From the NCBI GenBank assembly GCA_022839105.1, contig JALHDH010000044.1:1-24710 (forward strand): a DNA stretch of 24,710 nt, given 5' to 3'. The translations under genes were made by a program, and so were the position numbers. The notes under the pieces were generated by a model that ran no database searches, had not been told where the DNA came from, and saw only the letters and a program-made list of their open reading frames with translations. The DNA is from a bacterium. Its GTDB lineage: Bacteria; Vulcanimicrobiota; Xenobia; Xenobiales; Xenobiaceae. Shown here one piece after another: positions 9,029 through 15,816 of this stretch (within the stretch, counting starts at the first letter, position 1; every line of letters begins with the position of its first letter).

Positions 9029-9110
9029 CTGTGGACTTCCTGTGAATTGCTGTGGACGGCAGGCGACCTTCTGTGGAAAAGCCGGTTCCCCGGTGCACAA
9101 CTTTTCCACA
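9029..9110. repeat. Array B: phased DnaA-box-like repeats with an inverted TTTTCCACA pair
   Basis: On the + strand: CTGTGGACTTC (9029), CTGTGAATTG (9040), CTGTGGACGGC (9050), one degenerate unit (9061), CTGTGGAAAAG (9071). Spacing is 11, 10 and 21 bases, the same pattern as array A. The last unit forms a perfect 10-base inverted repeat with CTTTTCCACA (9101-9110). Both arms contain TTTTCCACA, an exact fit to the DnaA box consensus TTWTNCACA. The 19-base spacer contains CCGG-TTCC-CCGG. The array ends about 60 bases before the GTG of the gene at 8752-8967. Confidence 0.65.
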
Positions 9111-9151
9111 CCCCCCGGGCGGGCGGCCGCCATCCCCGAAAAACCGGACTT

Positions 9152-10069
9152 TCAGACCTTCCGGGCCGCCTGGACCTGGACCGGAACCTCGCGCCAGACC
9201 TCCCAGTCCAGCAGAAAATGGGGCTGGGTGAGAAAAACCAGCTTCGCCATCCCGGTTCTCACGGCGCGGATGCGGGCGACATAGCGTTCCTCGGCCACCA
9301 CCCAGGCCGGCTCGTGGACCAGATGCACCAGCCCTTTGGCCCAACCTTCCACCTCCAGGGCCTCGCCCTCGCAGCGCAGGTCATACAGAGGGCCGCTTCG
9401 ACCCTCGAGCTGCCCGAAAGGCAGCAGCATTTCGCTGCCCTGGGGAACGCGGGCGGGGTCCACCAGGTTCAGCCGATACTCCCGGCGCCGGACCTGGCCC
9501 GCGGGCCCCACCCCGCCGACTTCCAGGACGTTGACGCCCGGATGCCAGGCCGGGGCGACCTTGCCGTTCCGAACCGGCAGCGCCCGGCCGTCCTGCTTCA
9601 CCTGCAGGTTCTGCAGGTACCAACTGAAGACGGGCAGGTCCTCCGGGGCCAGGAGGGTCTCGCCGTCGAAGCGTCCGGGAAGCAGGCCCTCGCCCCCGGT
9701 CTGGAAGTCCGCCCGGAAGACGGCGCGCTGGCCCCGAAGGCGGACCTCCACCTCCTGCGGACCGGTGCGGAAGGGCTGCACCAGATATTCCGAAATCTGG
9801 ACGGTCCCGGCCAGGATGACGCTGCGGCGGGGCGCCGACAGGACCCGGCCCTCCACGCGGAACTCGGCCAGTTCCTGCTCTTGCGCGGTCGGTTCGGGAT
9901 GCGCCTGGGTGGACTCCAGGGTCACCAGCAGACCCTGCGGCTCCAATCCGGGAGCAGGGCGCAGAGGCTCACAACTGGCGATCGACAGAGCCGGATCCGC
10001 CGCCAGGGCCGGCACCAGCAGCATCCCCAGCACCAGAGCCGCCAGAAGAGCCTTCAGACCGATTCTCAC
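9152..10069 (-). CDS. Secreted protein of unknown function
   Basis: 305 residues with a clear Sec signal peptide: MRIGLKALLAALVLGMLLVP followed by ALAADP, with a signal peptidase I site near residue 23. There is no lipobox Cys. The mature part is rich in short beta strands and Gly/Pro turns (GTVQISEYLVQPF, PQEVEVRLRGQRAVF, VNVLEVGGVG). This suggests one or more beta-sandwich domains. Two cysteines remain in the mature chain (SCEPL; LRCEG) and could form a disulfide. The C-terminal segment has Trp-rich LLDWEVWREVPVQV. I do not recognise a family. The gene stands between the histidine kinase gene (228-base gap) and the repeat-array region, with no tight coupling to either. It is probably periplasmic or outer-surface. 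Confidence 0.75.
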   Translation of the reverse strand: MRIGLKALLAALVLGMLLVPALAADPALSIASCEPLRPAPGLEPQGLLVTLESTQAHPEPTAQEQELAEFRVEGRVLSAPRRSVILAGTVQISEYLVQPFRTGPQEVEVRLRGQRAVFRADFQTGGEGLLPGRFDGETLLAPEDLPVFSWYLQNLQVKQDGRALPVRNGKVAPAWHPGVNVLEVGGVGPAGQVRRREYRLNLVDPARVPQGSEMLLPFGQLEGRSGPLYDLRCEGEALEVEGWAKGLVHLVHEPAWVVAEERYVARIRAVRTGMAKLVFLTQPHFLLDWEVWREVPVQVQAARKV

Positions 10070-10246
10070 CTGGACACCTCCCGAGCGGGCCTGGTTCCCG
10101 GAAGACGGGGCGCCGACACGCGTCGCCCGCTTGCCCTCATGGACGCCAGATCCCGGATCTGTGTTCCTGAAGCGAGCCTAGCTTCCCGCCTCCTTCTTGC
10201 GGCCTGGCCGCGTCGGGTTCGAGCCCGGTTGCAGCCTCGACTTCAG

Positions 10247-10279
10247 GGCATCCCGGCCCCGCCGGGCCAGAGCGATGCC
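10247..10279 (-). terminator. Hairpin downstream of the histidine kinase gene
   Basis: GGCATC (10247-10252) pairs with GATGCC (10274-10279), and GGCCC/GGGCC pairs inside. It begins about 20 bases past the kinase stop. No T-tract follows. The rest of the 228-base gap up to 10069 shows no gene. A GGTTCGAG sequence near 10217-10224 resembles a tRNA T-loop but does not fold as one. Confidence 0.35.
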
Positions 10280-10297
10280 TTCCCTGCGCACCAGGGG

Positions 10298-12133
10298 CTA
10301 TTCCGCCAGGGCCTGGCGGATCTTGTAGGCCAGGTCGTGCATCGAGAAGGGCTTCTGGATATAGTGGAGATCGAAGTCCATCACCCCGTGACGGGCGACC
10401 AGGCTGGCGGTATAGCCGGACATGAACAGCCGCCTGGCCCGAGGATGGAAGGGCTGGACCTCGTTGACCAGCTCACAACCGCTCATCTGGGGCATGACGA
10501 CGTCGGTCAGGACGAGGTGGATCTCGCCTTCATATTCGCGCGCCAGGCGAACCGCGTCCTCGGGCGTGGCCGCGGACACCACGGTATACCCGTGGCGCTG
10601 AAGCATCTCGCCGATGATCTCCCGCAGCATCAACTCGTCCTCGACCAGGAGGATGGTCTCGTGGCCTCCCTCCGTCGGAACGACTGGAGCCTCCGGAGTG
10701 GGAGCCCACCCTTCGGTGCATCGGGGCAGGTAGATCTTGAAGATGGTTCCGTGCCCGGGCTCGCTGTAGACGTTCACGAACCCCTCATTCTGACTGACGA
10801 TGCCATAGACCGTGGCCAGGCCCAGCCCCGTCCCTTTGCCCGGTCCCTTGGTGGTGAAGAAGGGTTCAAAGGCGTGTGCGACGGTCTCAGCGTCCATCCC
10901 CGAGCCATCGTCGCTGACTGCAAGCATCACGTACTTCCCGGGACGGTAGCCGGCGTAGGTGACCCGGTAATCGTCCCCCAGGTCGGCGTTGGCCGTCTCG
11001 ATCAGGATCCTCCCCTGCTCGCTGATCGCGTCGCGAGCGTTCAGGCACAGGTTCACCAGGATCTGGTCGATCTGGGAAGGATCCATCCGAACCAGCCCGG
11101 TGTCGCTGCCGGGCGCCCAGATCAGCTCGATGTTCTCGCCGATCAGCCGCCTCAGCATCTGGAGCATCCCCGCGACGGTGCGGTTCAGGTCCAGGATCTT
11201 GGGCAGGATGGTCTGCTTCCGGGCAAAGGCCAGAAGCTGACGGGTCAATTCCGCCGAGCGATCCGCCGCGGCCTGGATCCTCTGCAACTCGGCGGCCATG
11301 GGATCCGACTCGGGGATCAGATCCAGGGCCAGATCGGCCTGACCGATGATCACCGCCAGCATGTTGTTGAAGTCGTGCGCGATCCCCCCGGCCAGCCTGC
11401 CGATGGACTCCATCTTCTGGGCCTGGTTGAGCTGCTCGCGAAGGCGGGACTGCTCCTCCTCTGCCCGCTTGCGGTCGGTGATGTCGAGTTCCAGACCATC
11501 CCACAGCACGCGCCCATCCGGCAGGCGCCGGGGCGCCGAGGTCACGTAGGCCCAACGGGTCTTCCCCGAGGGCAGCCTGAACAGCACCTCGAAGGACAGG
11601 GGAGTCATCGACTCCATCGCCGCGAGATGCCCCTGAGTCCAGCGCAGACGATCCTCTTCGGAGACCTGGGACGACAGGATGTCCACCCGACCCGTCAACA
11701 CATCCTCTGCAGTGACTTCGTGAAGGGCCTCGACCCCGGCGCTGACGTGGACCACGCGGACCTTGCTTCCATCCGCTTTGGACTCGAACTGGAAGACCAG
11801 CCCCCCGGGAAGGTTGTCGCTGAGCGAGCGCAGGCGCTCCTGGCTCTCGCGGCTGGCCTCCTCGGAACGCTTGCGGTCGGAGATGTCGGTGACGATCCCG
11901 TCCCAGACCAGACGGCCATCGGGCAGGCGCCGGGGCGCCGCCGCCAGGGAACGCCAACCAGCCCTGCCAGACGGAAGCCGGACACGAACCTCGAGGTTGA
12001 GCGGCGACACGGTCCGGGCCGCCTCCCGCCTTCGCCTTTCAAGGAAATCCCGATCGCCCTCATGGACCTGGCCCCACAGCCTTTCGGGGTCCGCCAGGAC
12101 CTCCTCCCGGGTCACCTCGTGCAGGGTCTCCAC
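10298..12133 (-). CDS. Hybrid sensor histidine kinase (PAS remnant-PAS-HisKA-HATPase-REC), apparently N-terminally truncated
   Basis: 611 residues. Order: C-terminal half of a PAS domain (1-90), ending in ITDISDRKRS-like linker; a full PAS domain (about 100-222); HisKA with phospho-acceptor His253 in GIAHDFNNML; HATPase with N-box Asn365 (NLCLNARDAI), G1 DDGSGMD and G2 GKGTGLGLA; and a receiver domain (about 492-610) with Asp544 in LTDVVMP and Lys594 in QKPF. All catalytic residues are present. No membrane helix or signal peptide, so a soluble sensor. The two PAS parts are near-duplicates (SAPRRLPDGRVLWDG and AAPRRLPDGRLVWDG). The first begins where residue 134 of the second would align (VETLHEVT against VEALHEVT). 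The GTG start at 12133 has no SD site, and in frame upstream is a Pro/Arg-rich stretch, then a stop at 12182. So a deletion or rearrangement probably removed the start. Function may survive or be lost. No cognate regulator is adjacent. Confidence 0.85.
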   Translation of the reverse strand: METLHEVTREEVLADPERLWGQVHEGDRDFLERRRREAARTVSPLNLEVRVRLPSGRAGWRSLAAAPRRLPDGRLVWDGIVTDISDRKRSEEASRESQERLRSLSDNLPGGLVFQFESKADGSKVRVVHVSAGVEALHEVTAEDVLTGRVDILSSQVSEEDRLRWTQGHLAAMESMTPLSFEVLFRLPSGKTRWAYVTSAPRRLPDGRVLWDGLELDITDRKRAEEEQSRLREQLNQAQKMESIGRLAGGIAHDFNNMLAVIIGQADLALDLIPESDPMAAELQRIQAAADRSAELTRQLLAFARKQTILPKILDLNRTVAGMLQMLRRLIGENIELIWAPGSDTGLVRMDPSQIDQILVNLCLNARDAISEQGRILIETANADLGDDYRVTYAGYRPGKYVMLAVSDDGSGMDAETVAHAFEPFFTTKGPGKGTGLGLATVYGIVSQNEGFVNVYSEPGHGTIFKIYLPRCTEGWAPTPEAPVVPTEGGHETILLVEDELMLREIIGEMLQRHGYTVVSAATPEDAVRLAREYEGEIHLVLTDVVMPQMSGCELVNEVQPFHPRARRLFMSGYTASLVARHGVMDFDLHYIQKPFSMHDLAYKIRQALAE

Positions 12134-12264
12134 CCCGGCTCGCGGCGGCGGTGGTTGCCGTTCGGATGGGGGTTCTCGCCATCAACGCTCCCGGAGAGCT
12201 TTCGCCTCCATGTCACTTGCCAGTCCGCTTTCGCTCGCCGGTTGCCTTGCTCGGGGACTGGAGG

Positions 12265-12284
12265 AAAAGCCCCAGTCCTGGGGC
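12265..12284 (-). terminator. Intrinsic terminator after the zinc-finger protein gene
   Basis: On the minus strand GCCCCA-GGAC-TGGGGC followed directly by TTTT, about 56 bases past the stop at 12340. It is the best intrinsic terminator in the window. The kinase gene therefore needs its own promoter in 12134-12264, a stretch in which I see no gene and no clear promoter. An imperfect GGCGTC/GACGCC inverted repeat lies between this hairpin and the stop, near 12296-12321. Confidence 0.6.
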
Positions 12285-12339
12285 AAGAACGATGAGGCGT
12301 CCGCCTCGGAAAGGCGACGCCCCCCCTGCTGACAGGAAG

Positions 12340-12663
12340 TCAGGAGTTCCCTCCCGTCCCGTTGCAGAAGAAGCACTTGCCCGAGCCATTGCAGGTCGAG
12401 CAAGCGTCCCCGGACGAATTCTTGCCGGAGCCGTGACACACCGAGCACGCCCCGGTACCCTGGCATCGGGAGCACTGAGCCTCGGCCACCGGGCGCGGCG
12501 ACGTGTCGCCTCTCTGGTTCGGGCTGACCTCGGAGTGCACATGGTGCCCCGCGCAGCAGGGGTAGAAAGCTTCTGCGGATGCCAGGGCCCGTGCTGGCAT
12601 GGCACGCCCCAGAGTGACCAACAGAGCCAGGAGGACCAGCGCGAAGATGCGGGTGCGGATCAT
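12340..12663 (-). CDS. Small secreted protein with four DnaJ-type CxxCxGxG motifs
   Basis: 107 residues. An N-terminal signal sequence (RIFALVLLALLVTL, about residues 5-18, cleavage likely near 26-30) is followed by a Cys/His-containing stretch (YPCCAGHHVHSE). Four perfect CxxCxGxG repeats follow at 64-71, 73-80, 88-95 and 97-104. These are the zinc-binding repeats of the DnaJ central domain, which normally number four and bind two zinc ions. Here there is no J domain, and the whole domain is exported. ATG 12663 is supported by AAGGAAGG six bases upstream. The gene is monocistronic by appearance: a 217-base gap upstream with a perfect palindrome, and an intrinsic terminator downstream. A role in periplasmic protein folding, disulfide exchange or metal binding is inference only. 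Confidence 0.8.
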   Translation of the reverse strand: MIRTRIFALVLLALLVTLGRAMPARALASAEAFYPCCAGHHVHSEVSPNQRGDTSPRPVAEAQCSRCQGTGACSVCHGSGKNSSGDACSTCNGSGKCFFCNGTGGNS

Positions 12664-12766
12664 GAACTGCCTTCCTTCTCGCCAAGCCGGCCTGAAGGCA
12701 CGGCGAGGCGTTGGTTTTGAACTCGCGAAGGAAAGAGACAGGCTGACCGGATTAAGTTCGCATCTC

Positions 12767-12782
12767 CGAAAATCGATTTTCG
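12767..12782. promoter_or_regulatory. Perfect 16-bp AT-rich palindrome, candidate operator
   Basis: CGAAAATCGATTTTCG is its own reverse complement. It stands out as AT-rich in a GC-rich gap and lies about 104 bases upstream of the ATG at 12663. Size and symmetry suit a dimeric repressor or activator site. No matching -35/-10 pair is clear. The rest of the gap (12664-12880) shows no gene. Confidence 0.45.
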
Positions 12783-12865
12783 AGCACCCCGTCCCCCGGG
12801 CCAGGAACGGCCTCGTGAAGGATCAGGGACCTGCCCGACCGAGGCCCCATGCCCCGCTGAAAGCC

Positions 12866-12888
12866 GGCAGAAGAAGCGCCTCAGCGCT
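12866..12888 (-). terminator. Short hairpin overlapping the stop of the propeller gene
   Basis: On the minus strand AGCGC-TGAG-GCGCT, then TTCTTCT. The stem spans 12875-12888 and includes the TGA stop. It has only five GC-rich pairs and a pyrimidine-rich rather than pure-T tail, so it is a weak candidate. Confidence 0.35.
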
Positions 12889-14854
12889 CCCGACGCGCCA
12901 GGGTGATCCCTCCGATTCGCACCGTTCGCCCGGAGATCTCGACGCCGCCTGGGGATGAAACCTGAGCCGAGTGGGCGCCCCCCGACGGCCTCTCCTCCCC
13001 TCCCAGGCCCGGGACCTCCAGGCTCAGGACGGCTCCGCTCTCGGTCGTGGCCAGGACGCGGCCCTGGCGCACCAGGAGGTCCTGGACCGGTTGGCCCAGG
13101 TCCACGGACCGGACTGCCGCCTCCTTGCCGGCCTCCATCCACTGCACGCGACCGCCGGAGGTGGCCGCGACGACCAGGTGGCGCCCCTCGAGCACCAGGG
13201 GTCTGGCCACGGTGAAGGACTTGTAAGGCTGGATGGGGCTGAAGCGGGTCGCGTTCCCGGCCGGGTCGACCACCTCCAAGCGGTCCTTGCGCATGTTGAG
13301 CTTCCAGCCCGGGTCTCCGGGGAAGGGAACCGAGGTTTCCCAGCGCCTGTCCTGGACGATGGCGACGCTCGACCGGAAGAGGTCCTGGGCCGTCTGGGCT
13401 GCGCGCCCGACCACCCAGGGCAGATCGGGGACGACCGGAAGGGCGAAGCTCAAGGCCCCGGCCGGGTCGACCGAGCACCCGACCTCGGGTGCAGGGGCGC
13501 GAAACGAGGTGCCGCAAAGCGCCTCGGCCCGGTTCAGCATCGCGTCCCAGCGCGCCGGGCAGGGCATCTCGGGCGGCACACCGATCGGCACGGTCGGCAG
13601 GATCCGTCCGTCGACCGGGAGCGCCAGGAGGTCTTCCAGACGAGCCTGAGGCTCCACCTTCCCATCCGGGCCCAGGATCCCGATCCGCCGGCGTTCCAGG
13701 AGGGCCACCCGCCCGTCCTCCAGGAGCACCGCCTGGAAACGGTCCAGAGAGGCATGAAGGCGGACCGGGCGCTCGCCGCCTGGCAGCAGGCGGGACAGGA
13801 AGCCTTTGCGCTCACCCAGGTCCAGGCGGTACAGGCTGAAGTCCCGATTGCCGATCAAGGCCAGGGCCGTGCGGCCATCCCCCGAGACCTGCAGTTCCCA
13901 GAGAGTTCCTTCAGGGAGGCGAGACTCCCGACGGCACTCACCCGTTCGGTCGTACACCCGCAGACGGACCTGCCCCCGGTGGTCGTCCCGGGTCAGGAAG
14001 GCTCCGTCGGCCAGGGGGTAGACCCGTTGGGTCTCCCCATCCACCCGAATGCTCCGGGACTTCCCCTGGACCGGATCGAAGCGCACGACCTCCGCGTGGC
14101 GCTCGGCAGAGTGGCGAGGGCCACCGCGCAGGAAGACGAGCTCCCCGCCGTCCACCTGGGGACTCAGGGAGTGCAGATCATAGGCCTCAAGCCTCTGCTG
14201 CCCCTCCTGATCCAGGGCCAGCAGCGCCATCCCCTCGTCGTAGACCGCCGTGTGACCGCCGCCCAGGTCCAGGATCTTGACGGGCCGCTCGCCCCGAAAA
14301 TGGAGATCGCGCTCCCAGCGGCTGGAGAGGTCCGCTCTCAGGCCCAGGACCCGGGCTGGCCTGGCCGGCTGCCCCGCACCGGCCGACCACGAACCGGGCA
14401 GGGTCAGGACCAGGTCTCCGGTCGAAAGCAGCCCCATCTCGGCCATGGAATTCATCCCCTCGGGCTCGAGGCGCGCCAGTTCGGCACCGGTGGCGCCATC
14501 CAAGGCGTGCAGGGCCCGCTCGCTGCGGACGAACCAGCGGTCTTCGCGGGCCTGATACTCGGCAGAGCACACCCGGTCGGGCGCCACGAACGAGAAGACC
14601 TTGTTCCCGTGGGCATCCAGGACCTGCAGGGCTGCCCCGTCCGCTGTGATGGCCCGATGGACTCCGGGGGCCACCTCAACCCCGTAGGAGGGCCCTCCCT
14701 GGACCGGCACCTTGAGCACGGGGCGGTACCCGCCCTCCGGGCGAGGCTCGTACAGGAGCGCGGAATCCAGGGGGAGAGCCTCCTGAGGCCGTGGAGCGGA
14801 GAGGGAGGCAGAGACCCCGGGGTTCCCCAATGAACTTGAAGGACGGATTTGCAT
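12881..14854 (-). CDS. Beta-propeller-like repeat protein of unknown function
   Basis: 657 residues made of short strand-turn repeats of the WD40/PQQ-propeller kind. Examples are ALHALDGATGAELARLEPEG, LWELQVSGDGRTALALIGNR and LVVAATSGGRVQWMEAGKEA, spread over roughly residues 40-330 and 500-620. A middle part (about 410-480) is less repetitive and has Cys residues (PCPARWDAM; EALCGTSF). The N-terminus is a Ser/Pro-rich low-complexity stretch with no signal peptide or membrane helix, so it is either cytoplasmic or exported by an unseen route. ATG 14854 follows AGGA about eight bases upstream. The gene lies 64 bases after the DUF502 gene and may be read from the same transcript. I do not recognise a specific family. 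A scaffold or ligand-binding role is typical of propellers, and nothing here shows an enzyme. Confidence 0.75.
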   Translation of the reverse strand: MQIRPSSSLGNPGVSASLSAPRPQEALPLDSALLYEPRPEGGYRPVLKVPVQGGPSYGVEVAPGVHRAITADGAALQVLDAHGNKVFSFVAPDRVCSAEYQAREDRWFVRSERALHALDGATGAELARLEPEGMNSMAEMGLLSTGDLVLTLPGSWSAGAGQPARPARVLGLRADLSSRWERDLHFRGERPVKILDLGGGHTAVYDEGMALLALDQEGQQRLEAYDLHSLSPQVDGGELVFLRGGPRHSAERHAEVVRFDPVQGKSRSIRVDGETQRVYPLADGAFLTRDDHRGQVRLRVYDRTGECRRESRLPEGTLWELQVSGDGRTALALIGNRDFSLYRLDLGERKGFLSRLLPGGERPVRLHASLDRFQAVLLEDGRVALLERRRIGILGPDGKVEPQARLEDLLALPVDGRILPTVPIGVPPEMPCPARWDAMLNRAEALCGTSFRAPAPEVGCSVDPAGALSFALPVVPDLPWVVGRAAQTAQDLFRSSVAIVQDRRWETSVPFPGDPGWKLNMRKDRLEVVDPAGNATRFSPIQPYKSFTVARPLVLEGRHLVVAATSGGRVQWMEAGKEAAVRSVDLGQPVQDLLVRQGRVLATTESGAVLSLEVPGLGGEERPSGGAHSAQVSSPGGVEISGRTVRIGGITLARRER

Positions 14855-14918
14855 GCCGGAATCCTGAGGGTCTGGACTGAAAGAGGGTTGAAAGGGCGGG
14901 GATGCTGCCGAGTCGACC

Positions 14919-15728
14919 TCAGCGAACCGAGACCACCGGCTCGGAATCCGGTGCAGGCGCAGGCATCGAAGCGGGACGAGACCGAGGGTCCTGCGTCGAG
15001 GTGGAAGGCTCCGGAGCGGCCGGAGGCTCGTTCACCGGCTCGGGCTGCTTCGCGGATTCGGGCTCGTTCACGGGCTCGGGCTGCGCGTCAGGCTCCCCCG
15101 CCGCCGTCCGCAGGGGCAGGAACCGGGGAGACGAGACCCCGGCGCTGATCACGAACTCGATCCCCTCCTCGACGCTGAAGGTGGTGTTCTCCATCTCCTC
15201 CTCCGGCACAATGACCAGATAGCCCGAGGTGGGCACCGGCGTGGTCGGGACGAAGATCGTGCAGTGCGTCCCCCCGGCGGCGTCCTGCATCCTTCCCGTC
15301 ACGAAGCCCAGGGCCCGCATGCCGGGGCGCGGGAACTCGACGAAGACGACCTGCTGGAAGGTCACCTGGCGGTTGCGCGAGACCGAATCGACCACCCTCT
15401 GGGTTCCGCGGTAGATCTGCCCGACCCCGGGCACCTTGCCCAGGAGCCTGTCGGTCAGTTCCAGCATGCGCAGCCCAAGCACGTTCGTGGCCAGCAACCC
15501 GGCGCCGTAGAGCACAAGGACCGTGGTCAGGAGGCCCAACCCGGGCAGCCGCAGGCCCAGGGCGGTCTCGATGAGGGGCTGGAACTGGTTGTCGAAGAAG
15601 GCCAGGACGGCCCAGAGAACATGGAAGGTGACCGCCAGGGGCACGACCACCGCCACCCCCGCCAGCAGGCGTCGTCGGACCCGACAGACCAGGGTCTCGT
15701 CCAAGTCTTGGCTGTTCAATTCGATCAC
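14919..15728 (-). CDS. DUF502 family membrane protein with Pro/Glu-rich tail
   Basis: 269 residues. Two hydrophobic helices at about 21-45 and 63-82 are separated by a short loop (FDNQFQPLIETALGLRLPG). A conserved cytoplasmic domain follows, with the family-typical segments GKVPGVGQIYRGTQRVVDS, VVFVEFPRPGMRALGFVTG, and HCTIFVPTTPVPTSGYLVIV. The DUF502 match is clear, but the family has no firmly established function. Residues from about 205 on form a Pro/Glu/Ser tail that family members generally lack, with a duplicated QPEPVNEP unit. GTG 15728 is taken as start. A TTG four codons in (15716-15718 region) with GGGGTGATC upstream is an alternative. The 88-base gap to the hydratase beta gene contains a GAGGCC/GGCCTC inverted repeat (15748-15770) and a run of nine C, so co-transcription with the glutamate operon is uncertain. 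Confidence 0.85.
   Translation of the reverse strand: MIELNSQDLDETLVCRVRRRLLAGVAVVVPLAVTFHVLWAVLAFFDNQFQPLIETALGLRLPGLGLLTTVLVLYGAGLLATNVLGLRMLELTDRLLGKVPGVGQIYRGTQRVVDSVSRNRQVTFQQVVFVEFPRPGMRALGFVTGRMQDAAGGTHCTIFVPTTPVPTSGYLVIVPEEEMENTTFSVEEGIEFVISAGVSSPRFLPLRTAAGEPDAQPEPVNEPESAKQPEPVNEPPAAPEPSTSTQDPRSRPASMPAPAPDSEPVVSVR
15025..15083. repeat. 36-bp direct repeat inside the DUF502 tail
   Basis: A 23-base unit beginning GGCTCGTTCACC at 15025-15047 recurs at 15061-15083 with one mismatch, 36 bases (12 codons) apart. It encodes the twin QPEPVNEP units. The period is a multiple of three, so gain or loss of a unit keeps frame. Confidence 0.8.
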
Positions 15729-15816
15729 CCCGCCAGGTTCTGGAAGGGAGGCCTTCGTGGCCGCGGCCTCGGAGCCTTTGCCCAGGCGCCCCCCCCCGGG
15801 TGCCCCGGACCTGGTC

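Noticed and set aside
8241..9151. Canonical chromosomal origin (oriC)
   Set aside because: The DnaA-box-like arrays fit, but there is no AT-rich unwinding element, no dnaA, dnaN, gidA or par genes, and gene direction does not change here. I kept the arrays as features without calling an origin.
10185..10245. tRNA gene suggested by a GGTTCGAG T-loop-like sequence
   Set aside because: The T-stem does not pair properly with a seven-base loop. No acceptor stem, D-arm or anticodon arm can be drawn around it.
8840..12295. Very long open frame (over 1,100 codons) on the plus strand
   Set aside because: It is antisense to the secreted protein and the histidine kinase, both of which have clear domains or a signal peptide. 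The plus-strand translation is Gly/Arg/Pro/His/Gln-rich and shows no domain. GC-rich third positions create such open frames.
15748..15800. Terminator between the hydratase beta gene and DUF502
   Set aside because: There is a GAGGCC/GGCCTC inverted repeat and a run of nine C, but no T-tract and only a 6-pair stem. This is not enough to decide whether transcription ends here.
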